A DNA stretch of 59,456 bases from a virus: IMG/VR virus record IMGVR_UViG_3300046093_000047, positions 1 to 59,456 of that record; one strand, 5' to 3'. The translations under genes were made by a program, and so were the position numbers. How positions within the stretch are numbered: position 1 is the stretch's first letter; every line of letters starts with the position of its first letter. Below the pieces are notes generated by a model. That model saw only the letters and a program-made list of their open reading frames with translations. It ran no database searches and was not told where the DNA came from. Positions 24,647-33,624 of the stretch are shown here, in pieces.

Positions 24647-24659
24647 CTGAAGGAATAAT

Positions 24660-25016
24660 ATGGACAGACATCTTGCTATAACACTAAAAGCAATTAATCA
24701 GCACGGCAAAAACTGCACATATTCTATCGTTACTGAAGGTGAATATGATGTTGAAACAGGTGCTACAACTAACACTGAAACTGTTTATTCAGTAAAGATG
24801 TATAAAAAGCATATTCGTGCTAGTCAGTATAACTTTCCAAATATGATCGGCAGAGATTCTGCACTGTTTTATTTAGCCAATAACAAACTGAGTTTTATTC
24901 CTGCACCTAAAGATAAGATTACAATTGACACTACTACATATACAGTAGACTCTGTAACTGAACATGCTGCAGATGGTCTTGTTATTTTATACAAGATATT
25001 AACTGTAAAGGGTTAA
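24660..25016 (+). CDS. Head closure/stopper protein
   Basis: A 118-residue beta-rich protein, placed second in the neck block where lambda FII-like stoppers occur. It has DTTTYTVDSVTEHAADGLVILYKI near the end, a common signature of these proteins (split here by position: residues 85-115). Assignment is from size, fold pattern and order. Confidence 0.62.
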   Translation: MDRHLAITLKAINQHGKNCTYSIVTEGEYDVETGATTNTETVYSVKMYKKHIRASQYNFPNMIGRDSALFYLANNKLSFIPAPKDKITIDTTTYTVDSVTEHAADGLVILYKILTVKG

Positions 25017-25018
25017 TC

Positions 25019-25564
25019 ATGCAGATTACATGCGATACTTCAAAACTAGAACAAAGCCTTAAGAAGTTCCATGAAGAAGCTGTGCGTAAGATGGAAGGTA
25101 TGGTTCAAATCTTTTCTTATAAGACAACTTTTGAAGCTATTGAAAATACACCATATGGTGATGATAAAGAATACGCTGCGCTTTATAATAACAATATTCG
25201 TAAGCGGGTTCTAAAAAATGCAAAAGCGGGTATGGCTAAAGGCGGTTGGATTATTGAGATGAACAAACCTTACACAAGTTGGTGGTTCATGCAAGCTGAC
25301 AATGAAGCTGCACTTAATGTAAAACAATCTGCAGACTATCGCTCTGAGAATTATAAACTTGGTGACACCGTTTACATTACTAACAATGTACCTTATGTAT
25401 CAGGTGATGGTTGGCCTTACGATACTTATAAAAATGGTTCTCCTGTTAGATCACTTGAAGGTGGTGCATCTTCACAAGCACCTTACGGCATTATGGAACC
25501 AACATTACATGCTATCTATGGTATTTATAGAGCAGAATTAAAATCATACTATGAGGCAAGCTAA
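25019..25564 (+). CDS. Neck/tail completion protein, gp10-like
   Basis: A 181-residue protein in the HK97 gp10 position: an N-terminal helix with LEQSLKKFHEEAVRKM, TPYGDDKEYAALYNNN, and late NNVPYVSGDGWPY. These conserved features (TPYG, N-x-x-PY) mark the family. It joins the tail to the neck. Its stop overlaps the next start (TAATG). Confidence 0.75.
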   Translation: MQITCDTSKLEQSLKKFHEEAVRKMEGMVQIFSYKTTFEAIENTPYGDDKEYAALYNNNIRKRVLKNAKAGMAKGGWIIEMNKPYTSWWFMQADNEAALNVKQSADYRSENYKLGDTVYITNNVPYVSGDGWPYDTYKNGSPVRSLEGGASSQAPYGIMEPTLHAIYGIYRAELKSYYEAS

Positions 25565-25971
25565 TGGCAATTATAGAAATTAAAAGAGCAGCCGAACGTA
25601 AACTAAACGCATTAACTCCTACTATTCCAACAGCTTGGGAAGGTATAAGTTTTGAACCTCCAAATGGTTTATACCAACGAGTTCAATTTACGATTCAAAC
25701 TCCCGATGATCCTGTGCTTGGTACAGGTTTTCACAGAGAGCGCATGACACTGCAAGTATTTGTTGTTGGTGCTGCAAACAAAGGAACTTCTGAAGTAATT
25801 AACCGTGCAGAATTAATCAGAGCGCATTTCGCCAAAGGTTTAGTACTGCAAGAAGGTAACGTAAAGATTCATGTGTTAAGAACACCACAAATTGCTGGTA
25901 ACACTGTTGTATCTGAAAGAGTAATCTGTCCAGTTCTAATTGAATTAGTAGCTGAAGTTTATTCTTATTGA
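25564..25971 (+). CDS. Tail terminator protein (DUF4128-like)
   Basis: A 135-residue protein with ALTPTIPTAWEGISFEPPNG and GFHRERMTLQVFVV, matching the DUF4128 or gpU-like tail terminator group. It caps the tail tube to stop polymerisation. It comes directly before the tail tube gene, as in lambda-like phages. Confidence 0.82.
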   Translation: MAIIEIKRAAERKLNALTPTIPTAWEGISFEPPNGLYQRVQFTIQTPDDPVLGTGFHRERMTLQVFVVGAANKGTSEVINRAELIRAHFAKGLVLQEGNVKIHVLRTPQIAGNTVVSERVICPVLIELVAEVYSY

Positions 25972-26036
25972 ATCATGGTTGCTGAACCTAAATCAGTACA
26001 TTTGCAAATGTGATAATTTAAATTAAGGAAAATAAT

Positions 26037-27242
26037 ATGACAATTTCTAAAGGTACAGCTAAACAAGTTGCTTACAAAAAAGAATCTACCTTTGGTACTT
26101 TAGCAGGTAATACATCTGGTAAACTACTCCGCCGAGTTACAGCTAACTTTAACCTAATGAAAGAATCTTACGAGTCTAATGAAATTCGTGTAGATCGTCA
26201 AGTAGCTGACTTTCGCCACGGTGTTCGCTCTGCTGAAGGTTCATTAAACGGTGAACTATCTGCTGCATCATATGCTGATTTCATGGGTTCTATCGTTGGT
26301 AAAGATTTCGCATCTGTTACTCTAGGCGCTGCTGCACAAGTTACCGTAACTATTACTGGTTCTACTTACACTCTAGTTCGTGCAACTGGATCATGGTTAA
26401 CTGATGGTGTTAAAGTTGGTATGGTTGTACGAGCCTCTGGTTTGACTGCTACTGCTGATAATGCAAAGAACCTACTCGTTGCTTCACTAAGCGCAACAAA
26501 CGCTGTTGTAGTGCCTTTAAACGGTTCTACAATGATTGCTCAAGCTGTTGCTTCAAGCGTAACTTTGACAGCTCCCGGTAAGCAATCATTTGTTCCTGCA
26601 ACTGGTCACACCGATGATTCCTACACTGTAGAAGAGTTTTATTCTGACATTGCGCAGTCTGAAGTTTACACAGGTATGAAGGTCAACAGTGTAGCTGTGC
26701 AATTACCTGCAACTGGTTTAACTACCGTAGATGTTGGTTTTGCTGGTAAAGACCTAACACAAACTGGCACTACTCAGTATTTCACTTCCCCTGCTGCTCA
26801 AGGTACTACTGGTATTTTCGCTGCTGTTAACGGTGTAATGCTTGTAGGTGGCGCTCCTGTCGCTCTAGTGACTTCCGCTGACTTTTCAGTTGAACGTGCT
26901 ACCGAAAACGCTACAGTTGTTGGTTCTAACTCTATTGCCGATATTTTCACTGGTCGTATCCGTGTAACTGGTAACTTGAGTGTTTACTTCCAAGATGCAG
27001 CTTTCCGTGATTACTTTGACGATGAAACACCTGTATCAATTGTACTAACTGTAAATGCAGACAGTACCGCAACTTCTGATTTCGTAGCTTTTGCACTACC
27101 AAAAGTAAAACTAGGTAGCTTCACCAAAGATGATGGTGAACTTGGTTTGATTGCTTCTGCAAGTTTCCAAGCCCTATTGAACTCAGATACATCTGCTGGT
27201 CTACCAGCTACTACAATTCAAATTCAAGACTCTGCTGCTTAA
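26037..27242 (+). CDS. Major tail tube protein
   Basis: A 401-residue protein. The N-terminal two thirds resemble the siphovirus tail tube family that begins with KGTAKQVAYKKESTFGT and contains ESNEIRVDRQVADFRHG. An internal segment (about 95-180) looks like an inserted domain on the tube surface. The C terminus has the usual small-residue-rich strands. Terminator and promoter follow. Confidence 0.9.
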   Translation: MTISKGTAKQVAYKKESTFGTLAGNTSGKLLRRVTANFNLMKESYESNEIRVDRQVADFRHGVRSAEGSLNGELSAASYADFMGSIVGKDFASVTLGAAAQVTVTITGSTYTLVRATGSWLTDGVKVGMVVRASGLTATADNAKNLLVASLSATNAVVVPLNGSTMIAQAVASSVTLTAPGKQSFVPATGHTDDSYTVEEFYSDIAQSEVYTGMKVNSVAVQLPATGLTTVDVGFAGKDLTQTGTTQYFTSPAAQGTTGIFAAVNGVMLVGGAPVALVTSADFSVERATENATVVGSNSIADIFTGRIRVTGNLSVYFQDAAFRDYFDDETPVSIVLTVNADSTATSDFVAFALPKVKLGSFTKDDGELGLIASASFQALLNSDTSAGLPATTIQIQDSAA

Positions 27243-27270
27243 TTAGTTAACCCTTAGTGGATATTGTGAT

Positions 27271-27305
27271 AAACCCCTTGGTCAAAAGCCGAGGGGTTTT
27301 TCTTT
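27271..27305 (+). terminator. Rho-independent terminator
   Basis: AAACCCCTTGG 27271-27281 pairs with CCGAGGGGTTT 27289-27299 (one G-T pair), followed by TTTCTTTATTT. Confidence 0.93.
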
Positions 27306-27341
27306 ATTTGTACCTACCCTTATTTCATTTGCTTACACCTC

Positions 27342-27370
27342 TTGATTTATCTTGAATTTTATGTTATAAT
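27342..27370 (+). promoter_or_regulatory. Sigma70 promoter of the tail operon
   Basis: TTGATT (27342-27347), a 17-base spacer ending in TGT, and TATAAT (27365-27370). It drives the chaperone and tape measure. Confidence 0.85.
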
Positions 27371-27405
27371 CAGTACTTCATTAACAATAACAGAAAGGAA
27401 CTATT

Positions 27406-27813
27406 ATGATTTTTGATCTAGCAAAACATAATTACACAGAGATTGCTGAAGTAGGCTACAAGTTTGAGCTAAAACTTCCCGGTACTGGTGAAGGTACTGG
27501 AGTATTTATTACAGTACGTGGCGATCAATCTAAAACAGTAAAAGCTTTCGCTCGTAAAAAATATAGCGAATTCAAACTCCGTGAGCAACAAGCTAAACGT
27601 AGAGGTAAAGATGTTGAAGACATGACACTGGAAGAAGCAGAAGAGCTAGGTATTGAGTCTGCTGTTGTTCGTGTTATCTCTTGGGAAAACATTACAGAGG
27701 GTGGTAAGGAAATCCCGTTCACAAAAGAAAACGCAGAGCGTATCTTTAAAGAGTATTCTTGGATTAAAGAGGCAGTGATGGAGGAAGCGGGTCAACTGCT
27801 CAATTTTCGATAA
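27406..27813 (+). CDS. Tail assembly chaperone, gpG-like
   Basis: A 135-residue protein placed between tail tube and tape measure, as lambda gpG. The N terminus is beta-rich (YKFELKLPGTGEGTGVFITVRG) and the rest helical and charged. It binds the tape measure during tail assembly. Translation usually ends at TAA 27811, but a fraction should shift frame into the T region (27406-28198). Confidence 0.85.
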   Translation: MIFDLAKHNYTEIAEVGYKFELKLPGTGEGTGVFITVRGDQSKTVKAFARKKYSEFKLREQQAKRRGKDVEDMTLEEAEELGIESAVVRVISWENITEGGKEIPFTKENAERIFKEYSWIKEAVMEEAGQLLNFR

Positions 27814-28198
27814 TCAAGAAATCGAACAAACTGTAGCTTTTGCAAAGCAAGAATTTGGTTTAGGTAGGAAGTCAAAAGACGGTTCTACCTTACGAGATCA
27901 GCTAAACTCTGTATGGAGACAAACAGGTAAAAAACCTAAAGAACTTGATGAACTACTTGAGTTACCTCAAGATTGTCTGTCAGTTTGGAAGTGGTTTATT
28001 GACCTTCACAATGCAAGAGGTTCTAATGGTTTTGGAATCAACCCGATCACATATACTGAGATTAAATCATACTTTGATTTGATTGATTTGCAACCCGAAG
28101 AATGGGAAGTGACGTTGATTAAACTGCTGGACAATGAAGCATTAACAGCGTATGCAAAAGAAGCAGAACTAGAGCGAAAGAAAGCCTCTAAGAAATAA
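27406..28198 (+). CDS. Frameshifted G-T tail chaperone
   Basis: Downstream of the G stop an open frame runs to TAA at 28196-28198, in the +1 (equally -2) frame. It has no ATG and holds the family signature LHNARGSNGFGINPITYTEI and DLIDLQPEEW. The last stop in that frame upstream is TGA 27776, so the shift must occur in 27779-27813. The candidate site is TTT CGA TAA at 27805-27813: tRNA-Phe can slip from TTT to TTC, with a slow CGA codon next and a stop after. A -2 shift elsewhere in this window is the alternative. Confidence 0.85.
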
Positions 28199-28203
28199 TA
28201 GTT

Positions 28204-28229
28204 GCCCTCTAACGAGGGCTTCTATATTT
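28204..28229 (+). terminator. Weak intrinsic terminator
   Basis: GCCCTC 28204-28209, loop TAAC, GAGGGC 28214-28219, tail TTCTATATTT. It lies between the chaperone and tape measure and may reduce read-through. Confidence 0.6.
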
Positions 28230-28283
28230 GTATATCTGCATGGTATATAAATATAGAATTCCGTTATAACAGGAGAAAGTGCT

Positions 28284-31200
28284 ATGGATTTAGCCGAACT
28301 TAAATTTGTCGTTTTAACTGACGACTTAGAAAAAGCAGCAACAAGAATTAAAGAGTTAGGAACAGAGGTTTCCAAACTAAACAAACCAATGCAGGACTTG
28401 ACAAAAGAATCTGCAAAGAGTAATAAAGAATTATCCAAAGCTGAAGAAGCCGCTGCTAAAGCTGCACTTGCTCAACTCAAGTTAGAACAGGCTCAAACAA
28501 AGAGTGCAGATTCTACAGGTAAATCTACAAGTGTACTAGAGCGTCAGACAATGATTCTCGGCTACATGGCAACTGGTCTATCAAAAGGTCAAGCATCCTA
28601 CATGGCTACAGCTAAGGCTGCTGGTGCATTAGATGAAGAACTCGGGCAGTTAGAGACAACATTAAAAACTCAACGAAGTTTAATTGGTGGTGATGCGTTT
28701 GATAAAAGCATTGGTTTGATGCAAAAGCTTAGTAACGAAACTAAGGTTACTTCAGAAGTAAATAAACTATTCAATCAAAGTCTCGGTTTAACTGAAAAAC
28801 AAATGATCGAACTTGCTCGTGAAAAAGAGCGATTAATTGCTTTATATAACCACGAGAAAAGAAGCTTAGATGGGTTAGATGCTGAGTACCAACAGATCAT
28901 TAACAAGAGCGTAGAACTTAATCGTTTAAACGATGCTCGTACTAATAGTATGCGTCAGCAAGTTAAAGCGCAGAATGATGCCACTAAAGCTAATAATTAT
29001 ATTTCATCCGAAATGGAACGACTCAATCGTTTAACAGAATCTAATGGTACAATTACTAGTGCAACAAATAATAAGCAAATCAAATTTGAACAGGCTTTAA
29101 AAGCATCCGGTAAAACTGCAAAAGAACAAGCCGATTTATTAAAATTATTTAATGAACAGATGTTATCTACGCAAAAAGCCGCTGGTAATCGTCAAGTTGA
29201 CTATCTATCTCGGGCATTAGGTCCACAGATTACTGATATCGGTGTTGGTTTAGCTACTGGTCAAGCACCGTTAACTATCCTACTCCAACAAGGTGGTCAG
29301 TTACGAGATCAATTTGCTCTGGCTGGTGTAGCTGGTGCAGACATGGGTAAAATGCTGGTTCAAGCTAGTAAGGCAATGGTTGTTAGTGTTAAAGATATTG
29401 GACTTGCTGTTGGTCAACTAGTTACTGGTGCGATTACTGGAACAGGTAAAGCTATTGCCGATAGTATTATCGCCCCATTTACCAGAATGTCGGAAGCTAA
29501 GGCTGCGTTAAAACAGTTAGATGATGGTTTAATTTCAAGCTTACGTTATGCAAGATTAATGGAAGTTGCTAATGGTAGAATGATTCAATCTTTCATTTCA
29601 CTTAGTAAGGTTGCAGGTACGGTTGCTGTAGTAGGTCTTGTAATGCTCAGTAAAGGTTTATCCGATGTAATCAAAGAACAAGACGCATTGGCTACACAAT
29701 TAGTACTAACTGGTGCTTCATTAGGTGTTAATACAACTGCAGCAATCTCCTACGCAAATTCTTTAAATTCTGTAGGTGTCACAACAGCTTCAGCCTTAAA
29801 GGTCATTCAAGCAATGGCAAAAGAAGGTGGCTTCTTAGCTGGTGAGATTAACACGATTGTTGTTGCAGCTAATAACTTGAAATTTGCTGGCGTTGCAATT
29901 GAAGACACCGTTAAGCAATTTGCTAAATTAAAAGAGAAACCAGTTGAAGCACTACTTGAGATTGCAAGAGCAACTGGAATGGTAGCTCCTGAGATTACAA
30001 AATTAGTTTACGAACTTACACAACAAGGTAAAACAAGTGAAGCGGCTGCTGTTGCAATGAAAGCTTATGCTGATGTAACTATCCAACAAAAAGATAGGTT
30101 AAAATCTGAACTTAGTGGTTTTGCAGTTTTTATTAAAAGTTTATCATCTAATGTTGGTGAATTCTTTGATGATGTTTTTAGAAGCCTGTGGAGAAAAGCG
30201 TCCCCAACTGAAGCTATTAAAAAAGAAATAGCAGATGTTGAAAATACCATTAAAATGGGTACTGGTGCTTCAGATACAACTAAAGCTTCAAATAATGCTA
30301 AACTACTCGCACTTAAAGAGCAATTAAAGTTGACACAACAAGCTAGTGATGCAGATCAAACCAGACTTTCAGATCAAGCTAGAAGTGCAAAAGCTTACGA
30401 AGGTTTTATTAAAGATTCAGAGCAGTTTGCTTCGAACGAAATGAAACGTAAGAAAGAACTCGCAGAAGCTGAAACTAAGTATCAAGGTCTAGTTAAGAGT
30501 GGTCAAATTTCACAAGTTCAATATGAGCAGTTAATTGCAAATATTCAAGATAAATATAAAACACCTAAAACAGATAGTCAGAAAGAATCTGATAAACTTT
30601 TCAAATCTTATCTTACAGATTTAGCGAAAATTTCTAACTTAACTAATGGTGCTATTAAAGAACAAGAGAATTATACTAAAGCTCAGAAGTTAGCTTTAGA
30701 TATTTTCGCTAGTCCTGCGTTTAAAAAGTATCCTGAACAACAGCGAATTGAAATTGCAAATGCTATTGAACGTGCTCACGCTGAAGAACTAATCGCTAAT
30801 GAATTAGAACGTCAACAGAAAATCAACGAACAAGTGGTCAAAACCAGAAACGAGTTGGTTGAAGCTGGTGCTAAACAATTGGACGCTTCTAAACAAACAA
30901 CTCAAGCTTTAATCGATGAATCTGCTCTATACGACTATAAGTTAACATTAGTAGGTAAAGAAGAAAAGGAAGCTGAGAAGTTACTTGCACTAAAGAAGAT
31001 TCAAATTGAATACGAAAAAGAGATTGCTCGTATCAAATCTTTGAACTTACTTTCAGGTACAAAAGAAGATTTAGAATTAGAAGCGTATAAGCAGTTCATC
31101 TTAAAGCGTGAAAACCTAGATAAAGATGCTAACCTTAAAGCTGCACTAGATTTTCAGAAACAATTTGATAATCTCAAAACAGGTATCTCTGATAGTATTG

Positions 31201-32714
31201 TAACTGCTTTATTTGAAGGTGGTAAATCAGGTAGTAAAAAACTTCGTGATGTCTTAGTTGCTGAGTTGAAGAAACCTGTCACTGTTATCGTAAATGCCCT
31301 TGTCAACGCTGCACTAGGTGGTTCATCTGGTGGAGGTGGTTCAGGTTCTTCACTGGTTGGTAATTTCATCAGTAATGCAGCAAGTAAATCCTTGGGTAAC
31401 ATTACAATTGGTGGTAGTACACTAGCAGCAGCAGGAGAATCTTTTGCTACAGGTTTTATGACTACCGTTGGTGGTGGTTCTGTCGAAGCAGCCTCTGCCG
31501 CCTACAGTGCAGCAGGAATGCAAGGTGTAAGTACAGGTTTATCTGCAGGTGCTGCTGTAGCCAGTGCTATCCCTTATGTAGCTGGTGCTTTACTGGTGGC
31601 AAATGCTCTTGGTCTATTTAAAACTACAAAACAAGTTGGTAGTGGTATTGAAGGTACGTTAGGTTCGGGTGACATTAACAGTTACACTACAATGCGTAAA
31701 TCTGGTAGTCTCTTCAGTGGACCAAAATACTGGAGAGAAAACCGTGGTGAGTTCTCTGGTTCTGATGCACTACAAGCTACTTTTGCTGATCTAAAGAATT
31801 CAACTAGTATGATGGCAGAAGCCATTGGTAAATCTTCAGATGACATTGCAGGTTACACTAAGAAAATTGAAATTAGTTTTGATGGTTTAACTAACGAACA
31901 GATTCAAGATAAGATTGCTACGACTTTTAAAGATGTAGGTAATGAACTTGCTGCATTGGTACTAGGTGCTGGTGCTACTGCTGAACAGTTGAGTTCTTTA
32001 TACAATAACGTAATGCAACAACGTTATGATCTAGAGGCTCAACTACTTGAGTTACAAGGTGATACTGTTGCACTCCGTGAAAGAGAACGCGCTAAAATCT
32101 ATGATACCAATAAAGCGTTGTACGATCAGATCAATGCATTAAAAGACAAGCAAGAAGCTGATGCTGCTGCTGCTGAATCATTGCAGAAACTAACTGCTGC
32201 GACTACTACAATCGTTGATGAAATTAACCGTCTACGTGGTGTTAATACATCTAGTACTGCATTGGAATCTCAATTTGCTATTCTAACTGCACAAGCTCGG
32301 TCTGGTGACTTAACTGCATTAGCTCAACTACCTGAAGTTACTAAAGGTCTTGAACAAATTGCAGCTTCTAGTGCAGTTAATGCAACTGATATTATCGTTG
32401 CCCGTGCAAGACTAGCGCAATCGTTGCAAGACACATTAGGTTATGTCGGTGCTAACGGTCTGTTAAGTTCTTCAGCTACAACCTCTGTTCCTACGGTATC
32501 TTCTGTATCAGCAACTGGTGCGCCAACTTCTGTAAATTCATCCTCTAGTAATCAAGAGTTATTATCTGCGTTGGTAACTGAAGTTCAAGGTCTACGTGCT
32601 GAAGTTAGAGCCGATGTTTCACACAACGCTAAAACAGCTAAGATTCTAGAACGTGCTAACCAAGATGGTGAAACACTTAGTGTATCAGCTACTATTGATG
32701 GAGGTGTCGTTTGA
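28284..32714 (+). CDS. Tape measure protein
   Basis: A 1476-residue protein. The N-terminal half includes LSRALGPQITDIGVGLATGQ and LLQQGGQLRDQF, the core of the prophage tail length tape measure family (TMP_2). Several hydrophobic stretches lie near residues 440-470 and 1010-1110, with long helical coiled coils elsewhere. Using the usual proportionality, it would set a tail of roughly 200 nm; that is an estimate. Its stop overlaps a TTG start of the next gene. No lysozyme domain is evident. Confidence 0.95.
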   Translation: MDLAELKFVVLTDDLEKAATRIKELGTEVSKLNKPMQDLTKESAKSNKELSKAEEAAAKAALAQLKLEQAQTKSADSTGKSTSVLERQTMILGYMATGLSKGQASYMATAKAAGALDEELGQLETTLKTQRSLIGGDAFDKSIGLMQKLSNETKVTSEVNKLFNQSLGLTEKQMIELAREKERLIALYNHEKRSLDGLDAEYQQIINKSVELNRLNDARTNSMRQQVKAQNDATKANNYISSEMERLNRLTESNGTITSATNNKQIKFEQALKASGKTAKEQADLLKLFNEQMLSTQKAAGNRQVDYLSRALGPQITDIGVGLATGQAPLTILLQQGGQLRDQFALAGVAGADMGKMLVQASKAMVVSVKDIGLAVGQLVTGAITGTGKAIADSIIAPFTRMSEAKAALKQLDDGLISSLRYARLMEVANGRMIQSFISLSKVAGTVAVVGLVMLSKGLSDVIKEQDALATQLVLTGASLGVNTTAAISYANSLNSVGVTTASALKVIQAMAKEGGFLAGEINTIVVAANNLKFAGVAIEDTVKQFAKLKEKPVEALLEIARATGMVAPEITKLVYELTQQGKTSEAAAVAMKAYADVTIQQKDRLKSELSGFAVFIKSLSSNVGEFFDDVFRSLWRKASPTEAIKKEIADVENTIKMGTGASDTTKASNNAKLLALKEQLKLTQQASDADQTRLSDQARSAKAYEGFIKDSEQFASNEMKRKKELAEAETKYQGLVKSGQISQVQYEQLIANIQDKYKTPKTDSQKESDKLFKSYLTDLAKISNLTNGAIKEQENYTKAQKLALDIFASPAFKKYPEQQRIEIANAIERAHAEELIANELERQQKINEQVVKTRNELVEAGAKQLDASKQTTQALIDESALYDYKLTLVGKEEKEAEKLLALKKIQIEYEKEIARIKSLNLLSGTKEDLELEAYKQFILKRENLDKDANLKAALDFQKQFDNLKTGISDSIVTALFEGGKSGSKKLRDVLVAELKKPVTVIVNALVNAALGGSSGGGGSGSSLVGNFISNAASKSLGNITIGGSTLAAAGESFATGFMTTVGGGSVEAASAAYSAAGMQGVSTGLSAGAAVASAIPYVAGALLVANALGLFKTTKQVGSGIEGTLGSGDINSYTTMRKSGSLFSGPKYWRENRGEFSGSDALQATFADLKNSTSMMAEAIGKSSDDIAGYTKKIEISFDGLTNEQIQDKIATTFKDVGNELAALVLGAGATAEQLSSLYNNVMQQRYDLEAQLLELQGDTVALRERERAKIYDTNKALYDQINALKDKQEADAAAAESLQKLTAATTTIVDEINRLRGVNTSSTALESQFAILTAQARSGDLTALAQLPEVTKGLEQIAASSAVNATDIIVARARLAQSLQDTLGYVGANGLLSSSATTSVPTVSSVSATGAPTSVNSSSSNQELLSALVTEVQGLRAEVRADVSHNAKTAKILERANQDGETLSVSATIDGGVV

Positions 32715-33280
32715 CAACAACGATTCAATTAAAACGAGGTACTAGAGCTAAGATAGATGCTCTAGCTTCTACAGGGGGTTTGCTAGAAGGTGAACCCCTT
32801 TTTATTACCGATGAAAATAGATTCGCTGTAGCCACTTCTACGACTGCTTACAGAGCTAAAACTCTAGGTGGTGAATGGGCTGCTAAGATCGGTCAAACTA
32901 GTTGGATATCTGATTATAAATTTAGATATAATAGTGGAAAAGGAAATGGTTCGAGTTTAGATTGGGTATCATCTACCGATGGTATTTATGTTCTAAAGTC
33001 TGGATTATATTTATGCAGAGCTACTGCTCGTTCTATTGGTACTGATATGTATATTGGTATAGGTATAAACGGATCAAGAGATGCTTTGGAGAATAGAACA
33101 ACTGGTGCATGGGAACATGATCATTCTGGTTATAATAATAAATTTAGCGAATCGTCTTACTGGGGTTATCTAAATGCTGGAGAATTAATCACTGCTGGTA
33201 CTCCTTCTCCTCTGCAATCTTATGTACTTTATTCGGCTGCTGGTTACGCAGGTTGTCTACGTATCATGAGGATCGACTGA
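32711..33280 (+). CDS. Virion protein with GEL anchoring domain
   Basis: A 189-residue protein from TTG 32711 with GGAGGTG at 32700-32706, overlapping the tape measure stop. The N terminus (IQLKRGTRAKI, GLLEGEPLFITDENRFAV) is the same domain type as in 13097 and 15445. The C-terminal half is a beta-rich C1q-like fold (DGIYVLKSGLYLCRATAR). Likely a distal tail component. Confidence 0.65.
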   Translation: MTTTIQLKRGTRAKIDALASTGGLLEGEPLFITDENRFAVATSTTAYRAKTLGGEWAAKIGQTSWISDYKFRYNSGKGNGSSLDWVSSTDGIYVLKSGLYLCRATARSIGTDMYIGIGINGSRDALENRTTGAWEHDHSGYNNKFSESSYWGYLNAGELITAGTPSPLQSYVLYSAAGYAGCLRIMRID

Positions 33281-33612
33281 TGCCTAAATATTATTTAAAA
33301 GATAAAGAGCGTTTTGCTATTCCTAATGTAGATATATTAGATAATTTCATTGCTATTTCAGATATTGAATATTCTGCACTAATTAAAGGTGTTGAACAAG
33401 GTAATAGAGTCGAGTGCATTGATGATGTACTAGTTCTTATACCAAATGAAATTCCAGATAATTCAGCAATTGAATATCAATCGTTACGTGCTCAAGAATA
33501 TCCTCCTATTACTGAATACATAGATGGTGTAGTAAAAGGCGATCAAAATCAAATTGATGAATACATCAGAAAATGCTCAGAAATAAAAGCTAAGTATCCG
33601 AAACCAGTATAA
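33280..33612 (+). CDS. Fibre assembly-like protein
   Basis: A 110-residue protein from the ATG at 33280, which overlaps the previous stop. The C-terminal QEYPPITEYIDGVVKGD and IRKCSEIKAKYPKP fit the XkdW-like pattern seen next to phage fibre genes. The preceding gene is its probable client. Confidence 0.65.
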   Translation: MPKYYLKDKERFAIPNVDILDNFIAISDIEYSALIKGVEQGNRVECIDDVLVLIPNEIPDNSAIEYQSLRAQEYPPITEYIDGVVKGDQNQIDEYIRKCSEIKAKYPKPV

Positions 33613-33624
33613 GAAAGATAAATT

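Noticed and set aside
28232-28262. Promoter before the tape measure gene
   Set aside because: TTGTAT and TATAGA are poor matches and the upstream promoter at 27342 suffices.
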